DNA from: an uncultured Subdoligranulum sp.
GTDB lineage: Bacteria > Bacillota > Clostridia > Oscillospirales > Ruminococcaceae
Direction of reading: 5' to 3'
Assembly: GCA_945830575.1 (NCBI GenBank)
Contig: CALZZE010000012.1
Span: forward strand, 1 to 64,000
Length of the DNA stretch: 64,000 bases
The notes beneath the pieces are model-generated. The model was not told the origin of the DNA. It worked only from the letters and a program-made list of their open reading frames with translations, and did no database searches. Every line of letters begins with the position of its first letter. Position 1 is the stretch's first letter. Positions 15,269 through 23,944 of the stretch are shown here, one piece after another. The translations under genes were made by a program, and so were the position numbers.

Positions 15269-15411
15269 CAATCGATTGCAAAAATAAATAGAAAAAGTGA
15301 TGATTTGTTTGGCGGATTTCCTAAAGATTCAAAGGAATATTTGTATAATATTACGATATTGACAATCTTTATGCGGGAATATATACTATTCCCAGAAAAG
15401 CAATCGATTGC
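15269..15411 (+). promoter_or_regulatory. promoter and paired LacI operators of the yia-like operon
   Basis: TTGACA (15359-15364), 17-bp spacer, TATACT (15382-15387). Operators CAATCGATTG at 15269-15278 and GCAATCGATTGC at 15400-15411: one upstream and one just after the predicted start site, 132 bp apart centre to centre, a layout suited to repression by looping. This is typical LacI/GalR half-site sequence. Confidence 0.75.
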
Positions 15412-15473
15412 AAAACAAATTGCAAAACCCTTCCGAACAGCCACTCAACCAAACACAAAAATGAGGTGTTGCC

Positions 15474-15950
15474 ATGATTACAGGACACGGCGGGTCGCAG
15501 CCCGCTGCGTATTCGGCCCCGCTCAACCGGCTGCTGGCCTTCTGCGCCGGGCTGGACACCGCGTCCCTCTCCGAGGGCCGGTATGACCTCTTCCCCGGCG
15601 AGGACATCATCGTTCTCATCAACGAGCGGGTGACCCAGCCCGCCGGCCAGCGCCCTGCCGAGGTGCACCGCCACTACGCCGAGCTGCATTATGTGGTCAG
15701 CGGCGGCGAGTGCATCGGCTACTATCCGGAGGACGGCCGCAACGAGGTGTCCGCCGACCTTCTGGAGGAAAAGGACACGCTGCTGTACCGCGACCGCCCC
15801 GATGCACCGGAAATTCTGCTGCCCCTCGGCCCCGGCGACTACGCCGTGTTCTGGCCGCAGGACGTCCACCGCCCCTTCTGCACCCGGCCCCAAATCGGCG
15901 GCGCGCCGGAGGCCATCAAAAAAATCGTCATCAAATTTCCCGCGGAATAA
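15474..15950 (+). CDS. yiaL: YhcH/YjgK/YiaL-family protein
   Basis: 158 aa cupin-like protein of the DUF386 family. Histidines and acidic residues of the barrel are visible in EVHRHYAELHYVVSGGE and in VFWPQDVHRPF. E. coli YiaL sits in the matching 2,3-diketogulonate operon; the family is thought to act on sugar-acid or amino-sugar intermediates, with the exact reaction unsettled. First gene of the operon under the LacI operators, 18 bp before the reductase gene. Confidence 0.85.
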   Translation: MITGHGGSQPAAYSAPLNRLLAFCAGLDTASLSEGRYDLFPGEDIIVLINERVTQPAGQRPAEVHRHYAELHYVVSGGECIGYYPEDGRNEVSADLLEEKDTLLYRDRPDAPEILLPLGPGDYAVFWPQDVHRPFCTRPQIGGAPEAIKKIVIKFPAE

Positions 15951-15968
15951 ACAAGGAGGAATCCAACC

Positions 15969-16970
15969 ATGCGAGTATCCTACGATGAAATGAAAGCCCA
16001 GTTCAAGCGCGTGCTGATGAAGAAGGGCTTCACCGAAAAGGGCGCCGACGATGCGGCCACCCTGTTCGCCCAGAACAGCCTGTGCGGCATGTTCAGCCAC
16101 GGCCTGAATCGGTTCCCCCGTGTGGTCAGCTATCTGGACAAGGGCGAGATCGACCCCAACGTGGTTGCCACCACCGAGATCGCGCTGGGCGCGTTCGAGC
16201 GTTGGGACGGCCACCGGGGCTTTGGCCCGCTGAACGCCAAGATGGCCATGGACCGGGCCTGCGAGCTGGCCAAACAGTACGGCATCGGCATTGTGGCGCT
16301 GGGCAACAACAACCACTGGATGCGGGGCGGCAGCTACGGCTATCAGGCCGCCGACAACGGCTGCATCGGCATCTGCTGGTCCAACACCTGCCCCAACATG
16401 CCCGCGTGGGGCGGCAAGGACAAAAAAATCGGCAACAATCCGCTGATTTTTGCCGTTCCCCGCGCCAACGGCCGCCATGTGGTCATTGACTGCGCCGTCA
16501 GCCAGTTCAGCTACGGCAAAATCGAGGACTGCCGCCTGAAAGGTCTGCAGCTGCCTGTCCCCGGCGGCTACGACGAGGACGGCAACCTGACCACCGACCC
16601 CGCCCAGATTGAAAAGACCTGGCGGGTGCTGCCCATGGGTTACTGGAAGGGCAGCGGCATCTCCATCGCACTGGACCTCATCGCCACCATCCTCACCGAT
16701 GGCAACAGCGTACAGAAGATCGGCACCTTCGGTGACGAGGTGGGCCTGACCCAAATCATGATCGCCATAGATCCGGCCAAGGGCAACACCCCCGAACGCA
16801 CCGAAGAGATCGTCAACGAGATTCTGGCCGACATCAAAACCTCCGTTCCCGCCAAGGAGGGCGGGGAAGTGCTCTACCCCGGCGAGATGGAGGCCCGCAA
16901 CATCGACGACTTCACCGCCAACGGGATCCCCGTGGTGGAGGAAGTCTGGAACAGCATCCTCGAAATGTAA
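15969..16970 (+). CDS. dlgD: 2,3-diketo-L-gulonate reductase-type dehydrogenase (Ldh2/MDH2 family)
   Basis: 333 aa, standard length of malate/L-lactate dehydrogenase 2-family NAD(P)H oxidoreductases. Family motifs: SHGLNRFPRVV, catalytic His in LGNNNHWMRGGSYG, GGKDKKIGNNPL. Together with the adjacent YiaL and TRAP genes it reproduces the E. coli yiaK neighbourhood, so reduction of a diketo sugar acid is the best guess, though malate- or ureidoglycolate-type substrates are possible. AAGGAGG precedes the ATG. Confidence 0.85.
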   Translation: MRVSYDEMKAQFKRVLMKKGFTEKGADDAATLFAQNSLCGMFSHGLNRFPRVVSYLDKGEIDPNVVATTEIALGAFERWDGHRGFGPLNAKMAMDRACELAKQYGIGIVALGNNNHWMRGGSYGYQAADNGCIGICWSNTCPNMPAWGGKDKKIGNNPLIFAVPRANGRHVVIDCAVSQFSYGKIEDCRLKGLQLPVPGGYDEDGNLTTDPAQIEKTWRVLPMGYWKGSGISIALDLIATILTDGNSVQKIGTFGDEVGLTQIMIAIDPAKGNTPERTEEIVNEILADIKTSVPAKEGGEVLYPGEMEARNIDDFTANGIPVVEEVWNSILEM

Positions 16971-17005
16971 GAACCCCCACGATATCACGAGAAAAGGAGA
17001 AAACC

Positions 17006-18055
17006 ATGAAAAAACTGCTTGCTGCCCTCACAGCCACCTGCCTGCTCGCCGCCAGTCTCGCCGGCTGCGGCTCCTCTGCCGCCGCGGGCGCCGCCGCCGG
17101 TGACGGCACTGTGGCGGAACTGAACGTCTCTCTGGCCCACAACCAGACCTCCGCCGACAACCCCTACGTCATCGCCAGCGAGAAGTTCAAGGAAGCGCTG
17201 GAGGAGGTCTCCGGCGGCCGCGCCACCGCCACGCTGTACCACGGCACGCTGGGCGAAAATGAGTCCGAGCTGATTGAAAAGCTGGAAATGGGCGCGGTGG
17301 ATATGACCGTTGCCTCCCCCGGCTTCATGACCTCGCTGGGCGTAAACGAAATCGATATGTTCTCTCTGCTCTACCTGTTCGACAGCTTTGACCACTGGGA
17401 AGCCTGCGTGGACGGCGAATTCGGCGATGCCATGAAGGAAGTCGTGGCCGAAAAGCTGGACAACCGTTTCAAAATCATGGGCTACTGGACGGCCTCTGTG
17501 CGGGACTACTACGGCAAACAGCCCATCACCAGCCCCGCCGACCTGAAGGGCCTGACCATCCGCACCCAGAGTGCTCCCGTGGTGCAGCAGTTCTGGATCG
17601 AGTGCGGCGCCATCCCCACCACCGTGGCCTGGGGCGAGCTGTATCAGGCATTGCAGCAGGGCGTGGTGGATTCCGCCGAGAACGACTACACCAGCTTCCG
17701 TCTGAAGGAGCACCACAAGACCGACAACGGCAAGTACGTCTGCGAGACCCATCACGATTACACCACCCGTCTGTTCCTGACCTCCGGCACCTTCTATGAC
17801 AACCTCACCGACGAGCAGAAGGGCTGGGTGGACGAGGCCTGCCGCATCGCCACCGAGGAAAACCGCGACGTGACCATCCGCATGTTTGAGGAATCCAAGC
17901 AGAAGGTCATCGACGACGGCGCCATCGTCACCAACTGCGAGGACATGGACATTGATGCCTTCAAGGCCATCGCCATTCCCATTCAGGATCAGTTTGCCGA
18001 GCAGAACAATATGCAGCAGTATCTGGAGATGATCCGCAGCGCTGCCAAGTCCTGA
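17006..18055 (+). CDS. yiaO: TRAP transporter substrate-binding lipoprotein (DctP family)
   Basis: 349 aa. Lipoprotein signal with lipobox LAGC (Cys about 18), then the DctP/SBP_bac_7 domain, including the conserved substrate-contact region DLKGLTIRTQSAPVVQ and GALYQ-like AWGELYQALQQGVVD. It binds a carboxylate sugar outside the membrane and delivers it to the two permeases encoded next. Start with AAAGGAG. Confidence 0.93.
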   Translation: MKKLLAALTATCLLAASLAGCGSSAAAGAAAGDGTVAELNVSLAHNQTSADNPYVIASEKFKEALEEVSGGRATATLYHGTLGENESELIEKLEMGAVDMTVASPGFMTSLGVNEIDMFSLLYLFDSFDHWEACVDGEFGDAMKEVVAEKLDNRFKIMGYWTASVRDYYGKQPITSPADLKGLTIRTQSAPVVQQFWIECGAIPTTVAWGELYQALQQGVVDSAENDYTSFRLKEHHKTDNGKYVCETHHDYTTRLFLTSGTFYDNLTDEQKGWVDEACRIATEENRDVTIRMFEESKQKVIDDGAIVTNCEDMDIDAFKAIAIPIQDQFAEQNNMQQYLEMIRSAAKS

Positions 18056-18076
18056 CCAGGTGTGAGGTGACTGCGT

Positions 18077-18586
18077 ATGAAACAAATCAATAAAGCGCTG
18101 GGCGTTCTGCAAAAGGTGCAGACAGCCGCCGGCGGCATGTTCCTGACCATCTTCCTGTTCACGGTGGTGTTCCAGATCCTCAGCCGCTATCTGGGCATCG
18201 TTGCCACATGGACCGAAGAGGTCTCCATGTACTCCTTCATCTGGGCCACCTTCCTGGGGGCCGGGGCCATGGTGTACGAGGAACGGCACTTCGCCTTCAC
18301 CTCGGTCAGCGACATGCTCAAAAACCAGCGAGCCAAAACCATTCTGTCCATCTTCATCAAGGTCATCATGCTGGTGTTCAGCGTGCTGATGCTGTACTAC
18401 GGTGTGCTGGTGACCAAACAGTTCTGGAACTACAAGTGGACCACCCTTCCCCAATTCAGCCGCGGCCCGGTGTGGCTGTGCATGCCGCTGTGCGGCGCCA
18501 CCGCCACGCTGTACCTGCTGGGTCAGCTGGGCCAGCTCATTCTTGACCTTGTGAAAGGAGGCGACACCGCATGCAAGCCCTGCTGA
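18077..18586 (+). CDS. yiaM: TRAP transporter small permease (DctQ family)
   Basis: 169 aa with four transmembrane helices and the family pattern TEEVSMYSFIWATFLGAGAM followed by the conserved RxH-type ERHFAF. It partners with the large permease, whose start overlaps its end by 16 nt. Confidence 0.9.
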   Translation: MKQINKALGVLQKVQTAAGGMFLTIFLFTVVFQILSRYLGIVATWTEEVSMYSFIWATFLGAGAMVYEERHFAFTSVSDMLKNQRAKTILSIFIKVIMLVFSVLMLYYGVLVTKQFWNYKWTTLPQFSRGPVWLCMPLCGATATLYLLGQLGQLILDLVKGGDTACKPC

Positions 18587-19857
18587 TCGTGCTGTTTGTC
18601 CTGTTTGTCGTCATCGGCGTGCCCATCTCCTTCGCGCTGGGCTTTGTATCCTTCTCCGGCATGGCCATGCTGGCCACGGTGCCCAACACCACCGTGTTCA
18701 CCAAAATGTTCAACGGTCTGAACAGCTTCACGCTGCTGGCGGTGCCGCTGTTCATTCTGGCCGCAAACCTGATGAATGAAGGCGAAATTTCCGAGCGTCT
18801 CATCAAGGTGTGCAACGCCTGCGTGGGGCACTTCAAGGGCGGTCTGGCCCACGCCAACATTCTGGTGTCCATGGTGTTCGCGGGCATCTCCGGCTCTTCT
18901 CAGGCGGACACCGCCGGCATCGGCAAGATCCTCATCCCCGCCATGGAAAAGCAGGGCTATGACAAGGGCACCTCGGTGGGCGTCACCGCCGCGTCCTCCA
19001 CCCTCGGCTCCATCATCCCGCCCAGCATCACCATGGTGGTCTATGCGGGCATTGCCAACGTGGGCACCGGCGCACTGTTCATGACCGGTCTTGTCCCCGG
19101 CGTACTGCTGGGCATCGCCATGATGGCGGTGGTGGCCTTCTTCGCCGACCGCAAACACTTCCCCCGCGGCGAAAAAATGCCCGCCAAGCAGGTCGTCAAG
19201 ATGGTGGCCGAGGCATTCCCCGCGCTGCTCACCCCCATCATCCTCATCGGCGGCATTGTCAGCGGCCTGTTCACCCCCACCGAATCCGCCGCCTTCGCGT
19301 GCATCTACGCCCTCATCATCGGCATCTTCTTCTACCGCACCATTAAAATCAGCCGTCTGCCCGGCATCCTCATCGAGACCATGAAGCTGTCCAGCCTGTC
19401 CCTGTTCGCGCTGGCCACCGCCAACGCGCTGGGTGAGCTGCTCAGCTACTACCACCTGAACGTGCTGGTCCAGCAGTTCTTCGTCAATCTGGCTGCCGGC
19501 AAGCTGGTGTTCCTGCTCATCGTGGTTGCCTTCTTCATGTTCGTGGGCACCTTTATGGATGCGGTCCCCGCCATGATCCTCTTCGTGCCCATCATCCTGC
19601 CCACCGCCACCTCGCTGGGCATCAGCCCCATCATTCTGGGCCTTGTCATCGTGGTCACGCTGGCGCTGGGTCTGGTCACCCCGCCCTACGGCCTCTGCCT
19701 GCTGCTGGCGGGCACCATCAGCGGCATCACCATCGAGGAATCCTTCAAGGGCGTGCTGCCCTACTTCCTCTCCTCGCTGGCGGTACTGGCCCTGCTGGTG
19801 CTGTTCCCGGAGTTCTGGCTGGCCATCCCCGCCGCGCTGTTCCCGGCGCTGTTCTGA
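18571..19857 (+). CDS. yiaN: TRAP transporter large permease (DctM family)
   Basis: 428 aa, about 12 hydrophobic segments, standard DctM length. Conserved stretches: LLAVPLFILAANLMN, GSSQADTAGIGKILIP, IIPPSITMVVYA and GLVTPPYGLCL. It forms the sodium-driven import channel with the DctQ subunit. Confidence 0.93.
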   Translation: MQALLIVLFVLFVVIGVPISFALGFVSFSGMAMLATVPNTTVFTKMFNGLNSFTLLAVPLFILAANLMNEGEISERLIKVCNACVGHFKGGLAHANILVSMVFAGISGSSQADTAGIGKILIPAMEKQGYDKGTSVGVTAASSTLGSIIPPSITMVVYAGIANVGTGALFMTGLVPGVLLGIAMMAVVAFFADRKHFPRGEKMPAKQVVKMVAEAFPALLTPIILIGGIVSGLFTPTESAAFACIYALIIGIFFYRTIKISRLPGILIETMKLSSLSLFALATANALGELLSYYHLNVLVQQFFVNLAAGKLVFLLIVVAFFMFVGTFMDAVPAMILFVPIILPTATSLGISPIILGLVIVVTLALGLVTPPYGLCLLLAGTISGITIEESFKGVLPYFLSSLAVLALLVLFPEFWLAIPAALFPALF

Positions 19858-19875
19858 GCCGCGGAGGTGGAACCC

Positions 19876-20541
19876 ATGCCCATCAACGCCCCCTCTCTGG
19901 CCAATCTGAGTCTGGTGGAATTTGGCGGCCGGCTCCGGGAACTGAAAGACAGCGGCGTGAACTTCTTCCACATCGATCTGATGGACAGCCATTATGTGCC
20001 CGCCCTCTGCCTGCCGCCCCGCACCGTGCGTGATGTGAAGACACTGTGCCCCGACGCCGTGGCCGAGGTCCATCTGATGGTAGACGACCCCACCGCCTAT
20101 CTGGATGAACTGCGGGACAACGGCGCGGACTGGGTGAGCTTCCATCTGGACAGCACCCGCTTTGTACGCCGCACGCTGGCGGCCATCCGGGAGCGGGGGA
20201 TGCGGGCCGGGGTGGCGCTCAACCCCTCCCAGCCGGTGGAGCTGCTCCGTCCGGTGCTGCCCTGGCTGGATTACGTGGTGTTCATGTCGGTGGAGCCGGG
20301 CTTTTCCGGCCAGCGGTTTCTGGATGGCTCCATGGAGCGTCTGGCCGCGCTTTGCCGGCTGCGCAGCGACAGCGGCCTGCCCTTCCAGATCGTGCTGGAC
20401 GGCGGCGTGGACTACCCGGTGGCCCGGCAGGCTGCGGCGCTGGGGGTGGATGTGCTGGTCACCGGCATCTACATGATGTTCGCCCAGCCGGACGGCATCC
20501 CCGGCGCAGTCCGCCGCTTCAATGCGGAGTTCCCGCAATGA
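19876..20541 (+). CDS. ribulose-phosphate 3-epimerase family protein
   Basis: 221-aa TIM barrel. Signature residues: HIDLMDSHYVP (metal His/Asp), EVHLMVDDP, VEPGFSGQRF and DGGVDY with catalytic Asp. In this operon it likely epimerises a pentulose phosphate made from the imported sugar acid (compare SgbE/UlaE neighbours in the E. coli system), rather than being the housekeeping enzyme. The ATG with GGAGGT 7 nt upstream is preferred to an in-frame GTG three codons earlier. Confidence 0.85.
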   Translation: MPINAPSLANLSLVEFGGRLRELKDSGVNFFHIDLMDSHYVPALCLPPRTVRDVKTLCPDAVAEVHLMVDDPTAYLDELRDNGADWVSFHLDSTRFVRRTLAAIRERGMRAGVALNPSQPVELLRPVLPWLDYVVFMSVEPGFSGQRFLDGSMERLAALCRLRSDSGLPFQIVLDGGVDYPVARQAAALGVDVLVTGIYMMFAQPDGIPGAVRRFNAEFPQ

Positions 20542-20579
20542 ATTTGCTTTTCTCTTGAAGATACTCCTTTCTTACAGAG

Positions 20580-20615
20580 AGCCCCCTGTCCGTGGCTTTG
20601 CCCGGACAGGGGGCT
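20580..20615 (+). terminator. operon terminator
   Basis: GC-rich perfect stem (20580-20592 / 20603-20615, core CCCCTGTCCG/CGGACAGGGG), 10-nt loop, 38 bp after the epimerase stop. The downstream T-run is weak. Confidence 0.75.
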
Positions 20616-20707
20616 TGTCTGCAACCGCTGTCGATTGCAATAAATATGTACGGCTGCATCGGTCTGCCCGCCAAGCCGGGCCTTGGCATCGAGGTGGATC
20701 GGGAACG

Positions 20708-20736
20708 GTAGCTTTGAAAGTGCGGAGCAACGGGGG
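20708..20736 (+). repeat. dispersed 29-bp repeat, copy B
   Basis: Matches 14049-14077 in the core TTGAAAGTGC and GAGCAACGGGGG. The 288-bp gap it sits in also contains the operon terminator and a half LacI-like site (TCGATTGCAA, about 20630-20639); no gene is seen. Confidence 0.6.
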
Positions 20737-20829
20737 CAAAAGGATTCCCCGGAAGAAATCTGCGAAAAACCGTGCCCCAGCATCAACCCCCGGGGATGTG
20801 GTTCCGGATATCCTGACAGGACATTCCAA

Positions 20830-21453
20830 TCACAGCGATTTCCGGAGATAATCCGCCGTGATGGTGTCGGCTCGCGCTGCCATGTCTGCCGGGGTGCCGG
20901 CAAACACGATTTCACCGCCGGCGATGCCGCCGTCCGGCCCCACGTCAATGAGCCAGTCCGCCTGTTTCATCACATCCAGATTGTGCTCGATGACGATGAC
21001 GGTATTGCCGCGTTCCACTAAGCTGTCCAGAAGTTCCATGACCTTCTGCACATCGGAGGCGTGCAGTCCGGTGGTGGGCTCGTCCAGCACATAGATGTTG
21101 CCTTTCTTGTCCAGATACTTGGCCAGCTTGACCCGCTGGCGCTCGCCGCCGGAGAGGGTGGACAGGGGCTGCCCCAGAGACAGATAGGGCAGACCTACCT
21201 CCAGCATGGCTCCCAGCGCTTTGCGGAGCTTTTTGTTCCCCTTGAAAAACTCGTAGGCCTCCCCGGCGGACAGATCCAAAATCTCCACGATGTTTTTGCC
21301 GTGATAGCGGTAGGAGAGAGCCTCCTCGCTGTACCGCCTGCCCTCGCAGGCCTCGCAGACGGTGGTGACCGGGTCCATGAATACCAGTTCGGTGACGATC
21401 TGCCCCCGCCCGCCGCAGACCGGGCAGCCGCCCTTGCTGTTGAAGGAAAACAA
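20830..21453 (-). pseudogene. 3' fragment of a UvrA-family ATPase
   Basis: About 207 aa matching only the C-terminal quarter of UvrA-type proteins (normally 750-950 aa): zinc module CPVCGGRG...CEACEG, ABC signature LSGGERQRVKLA, Walker B IYVLDEPTTGLHASD and the H-loop VIEHNLDVM. The first ATP site, UvrB-binding region and Walker A are missing. Homology begins at FSFNSKGGCPVC with no ribosome site, so it is a truncated remnant. The full-length relatives may be the short UvrA-like proteins of Firmicutes rather than the repair enzyme. Confidence 0.8.
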
Positions 21454-21652
21454 CGACCCATTATTATACAGGAATCTGTCCGTTGCAGATAGGCGGTTTT
21501 TTCATGGAAATGTGTCGGATTTACAGGTGCTGTTCCGGTGAGAGCGCAAAATATCATGTTCCCGGAAGATTCCGGGATTTTTTATGTTTTTTCCCTGTTC
21601 CGCGCTGCGAAAACATGGTATGATAGAAACAGCTTCAAAGGGGGAAAAACAG

Positions 21653-22369
21653 ATGACAAAAGACTCGTTTCAGGATAAAGTAGCGGTCATCACCGGCGGC
21701 GCGCATGGCATCGGCCGCTGCATTGCGGAGGAATTCACAAAAGAGGGGGCGGCGGTGGCGGTCATTGACTGTGTGCCGGGAGAACATTTTGTGGGTGACA
21801 TAGCCGACAAAACGGTGCTGGAGGCATTTGCACAGGACGTCATCCGCCACTTTGACCGGGTGGATGTGCTGGTGAACAACGCGCCGCCGCTGTTCAAGGG
21901 GCTGGACGAGTGTACCTATGAGGAGTTCCAGCGTTCGCTGGCCATCGGTGTGACGGCACCCTTTTATCTGGCAAAGCTGTTTGCACCTTACTTTGGGGAG
22001 GGCGCCAGCATCATCAATATTTCCTCCTCCCGCGACCGCATGAGCCAGCCCCAGACCGAGAGCTACACGGCGGCCAAGGGCGGCATTGCGGCGCTGACCC
22101 ATGCGCTGGCGGTCACGCTGGCTGGAAAAGTGCGGGTCAATTCCATCTCGCCCGGCTGGATCGACACCGCCTATACGGTGTACCATGGCCCGGACGCCGT
22201 CCAGCAGCCGGCGGGACGGGTGGGCAACCCCATGGACATTGCCAATATGGTACTGTTCCTCGCCTCAGACAAGGCGGGGTTCATCACCGGGGAAAATATC
22301 TGCATTGACGGCGGCATGACCCGGCAGATGATCTATCACGGAGACTGCGGCTGGACGCTGCAGCATTGA
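21653..22369 (+). CDS. short-chain dehydrogenase/reductase (SDR)
   Basis: 238 aa classical SDR: GGAHGIGR cofactor loop at about 14-21, NNAPP (in place of NNAG), catalytic Ser in NISSSRDRMS, YTAAKGG catalytic YxxxK, and a C-terminal GGMTRQMIY tail. NAD(P)-dependent oxidoreductase of unknown substrate. Start chosen at ATG 21653 (GGGGGA upstream); the longer frame is unsupported. Confidence 0.9.
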   Translation: MTKDSFQDKVAVITGGAHGIGRCIAEEFTKEGAAVAVIDCVPGEHFVGDIADKTVLEAFAQDVIRHFDRVDVLVNNAPPLFKGLDECTYEEFQRSLAIGVTAPFYLAKLFAPYFGEGASIINISSSRDRMSQPQTESYTAAKGGIAALTHALAVTLAGKVRVNSISPGWIDTAYTVYHGPDAVQQPAGRVGNPMDIANMVLFLASDKAGFITGENICIDGGMTRQMIYHGDCGWTLQH

Positions 22370-22390
22370 AACAGGGAAAGGACGATCACC

Positions 22391-22663
22391 ATGAGAGAAA
22401 CGGAAATTCGTGTGGGAGACATTGTGCGGCATTTCAAGCGGGAATGGGTGGAGGAAGGCTCCACCAAATACCTGTACAAGGTTCTCGCTTTTGCCCAGCA
22501 CACCGAGACAGGGGAAAGGCTGGTGGTGTATCAGGCACTGTATGAGCCGTTCAAGGTCTGCGCCCGGCCCTACGACATGTTTATGAGCGAGGTGGACCGG
22601 GAAAAATACCCGGACGTACAGCAGAAATACCGCTTTGAAACCGTTGCGGCTGAGCGCGGCTGA
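22391..22663 (+). CDS. DUF1653 family protein
   Basis: 90 aa. Pattern [12 protein letters not shown]...[22 protein letters not shown] and FxSxVD-like [11 protein letters not shown] is the DUF1653 signature. Small soluble protein of unknown function, 21 bp after the SDR gene and probably cotranscribed. Confidence 0.85.
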   Translation: MRETEIRVGDIVRHFKREWVEEGSTKYLYKVLAFAQHTETGERLVVYQALYEPFKVCARPYDMFMSEVDREKYPDVQQKYRFETVAAERG

Positions 22664-22703
22664 TTCCGGCTTCGGGGAAGGCAGGGCGTTGGGAGGAAAC
22701 AGG

Positions 22704-23684
22704 ATGGACTATTACGGCACGATTGGCCCGGCATGTGCATCGGCAGCATGCCTGCGGCGTATGCGGGAGGCGGGGATGACCGGCATCCGGGTGAATCTTT
22801 CCCACGGGACGCTGGAAAACCAGAAGGAGTATCTGGCGCTGATCCGGGAGGCGGGCATTCCCAAGCTGCTGATCGATCTGCAGGGCCCGGAGCTGCGCAT
22901 CGGTGATCTGGCGGAACCGCTGGAGCTGCCGGAGGGAGCCGAGCTTCGTCTGGGACGGGACGGCGTGCCCTGCCCCGCGGCGCTGATCGCCGCCGTGCGG
23001 GAGGGGCAGAGGCTGCTTCTGGACGACGGGAAAATGGAGGCGGAGGTGGAGCAGGTACAGCCGGACCATATGCTTTGCACCGTCCGGCGAGGCGGGGTGC
23101 TGCGAAGCCGGAAAAGTCTGGCGGCTCCCGGCGTTGTGCTGCATACGCCGACGCTCACGGCAGAGGACCGGCAGAATCTGGAGCAGGCCAGGCAGTACGG
23201 TGTGACCGGGGTGATGCTGCCCTTTGTGCGCGGCGCGGAGGATCTTCTGACGCTGCGGGACGCGCTGGAAAAGAGAGGCATTGGGGACATCCGCATCTTC
23301 GCCAAGATCGAAAACCGGGAGGGCGTGCAGGCGCTTGCCGGGCTTCTGCCGTATGTGGATGAAGTCGTGATTGCCCGTGGTGACCTGGGCAATGCGATGC
23401 CTTTGTGGGAACTGCCTGCCGTTCAAAAGTACATCGCCGGGGTGTGCCGCAGCAGCGGCGTGCCCTTCATGGTGGTGACGCAGCTGCTGGACAGTATGCA
23501 GACGCGGGCAGTGCCCACCCGCGCCGAGGTGTGCGATGTGTACAACGCGGCGCTGGACGGCGCCTCCAGCCTGATGCTGACAGGGGAAACCGCGGTGGGG
23601 AACTATCCCGTGGAGGCAATGCAGTATCTGGTCAAAACAGCGCAGCAGGCGGAAAGGATGCGGAGCAGGGATGCCGCGCTTTGA
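22704..23684 (+). CDS. short pyruvate-kinase-like protein
   Basis: 326 aa against about 470-585 for normal pyruvate kinases. The TIM-barrel motifs are there (GPACAS, VNLSHGT, LLIDLQGPELRIGD, IFAKIENREG, VIARGDLGNAMP, MVVTQLLDSM, DGASSLMLTGETAVGNYP), with a shortened B domain and no C-terminal regulatory domain. It could be a bona fide short pyruvate kinase or a paralogue with another enolpyruvate/aldol-type reaction. GGAGG 7 nt before ATG 22704. Confidence 0.8.
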   Translation: MDYYGTIGPACASAACLRRMREAGMTGIRVNLSHGTLENQKEYLALIREAGIPKLLIDLQGPELRIGDLAEPLELPEGAELRLGRDGVPCPAALIAAVREGQRLLLDDGKMEAEVEQVQPDHMLCTVRRGGVLRSRKSLAAPGVVLHTPTLTAEDRQNLEQARQYGVTGVMLPFVRGAEDLLTLRDALEKRGIGDIRIFAKIENREGVQALAGLLPYVDEVVIARGDLGNAMPLWELPAVQKYIAGVCRSSGVPFMVVTQLLDSMQTRAVPTRAEVCDVYNAALDGASSLMLTGETAVGNYPVEAMQYLVKTAQQAERMRSRDAAL

Positions 23685-23711
23685 GGGAATAGATTCCTGA
23701 CGAACTGAAAA

Positions 23712-23938
23712 AAGCGTATCCGTCAATGGATACGCTTCAGACTGTCAAAAAAGGTCAATCATCACGAGAAACCTTGCCATCATTTGTAGGGGCGGGACAT
23801 GTCCCGCCCGCAAAAGGTCGCCTTACAACGATGTTTCTTGCACGGCAACGTACCGCGGGGCGTCGAGGACGCCGCCCCCTACAAACGCGAAATGAGGTTT
23901 TTCGACACGCTGAAGCGTATCCGTCAATGGATACGCTT
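23712..23938. repeat. MITE-like element with nested inverted repeats
   Basis: About 227 bp. The outer ends are hairpins with arms AAGCGTATCC/GGATACGCTT (23712-23737 and 23913-23938), each followed inwards by similar inverted sequence (TTCAG..TGTC, GAAACC). Inner inverted pair TTTGTAGGGG (23783 onward) and CCCCTACAAA (ending 23885) encloses the palindrome GGGCGGGACATGTCCCGCCC. No coding capacity. It fills the gap between the convergent pyruvate-kinase-like and fructokinase genes and may serve as their terminator. Confidence 0.7.
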
Positions 23939-23944
23939 TTCCTG

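Noticed and set aside
20830-21453. Functional UvrA DNA-repair gene
   Set aside because: Only the C-terminal quarter is present, without Walker A or the first ATPase module.
23776-23890. Possible CRISPR array in the repeat-rich gap
   Set aside because: There are only two hairpin copies and they form inverted, nested pairs without regular spacers.
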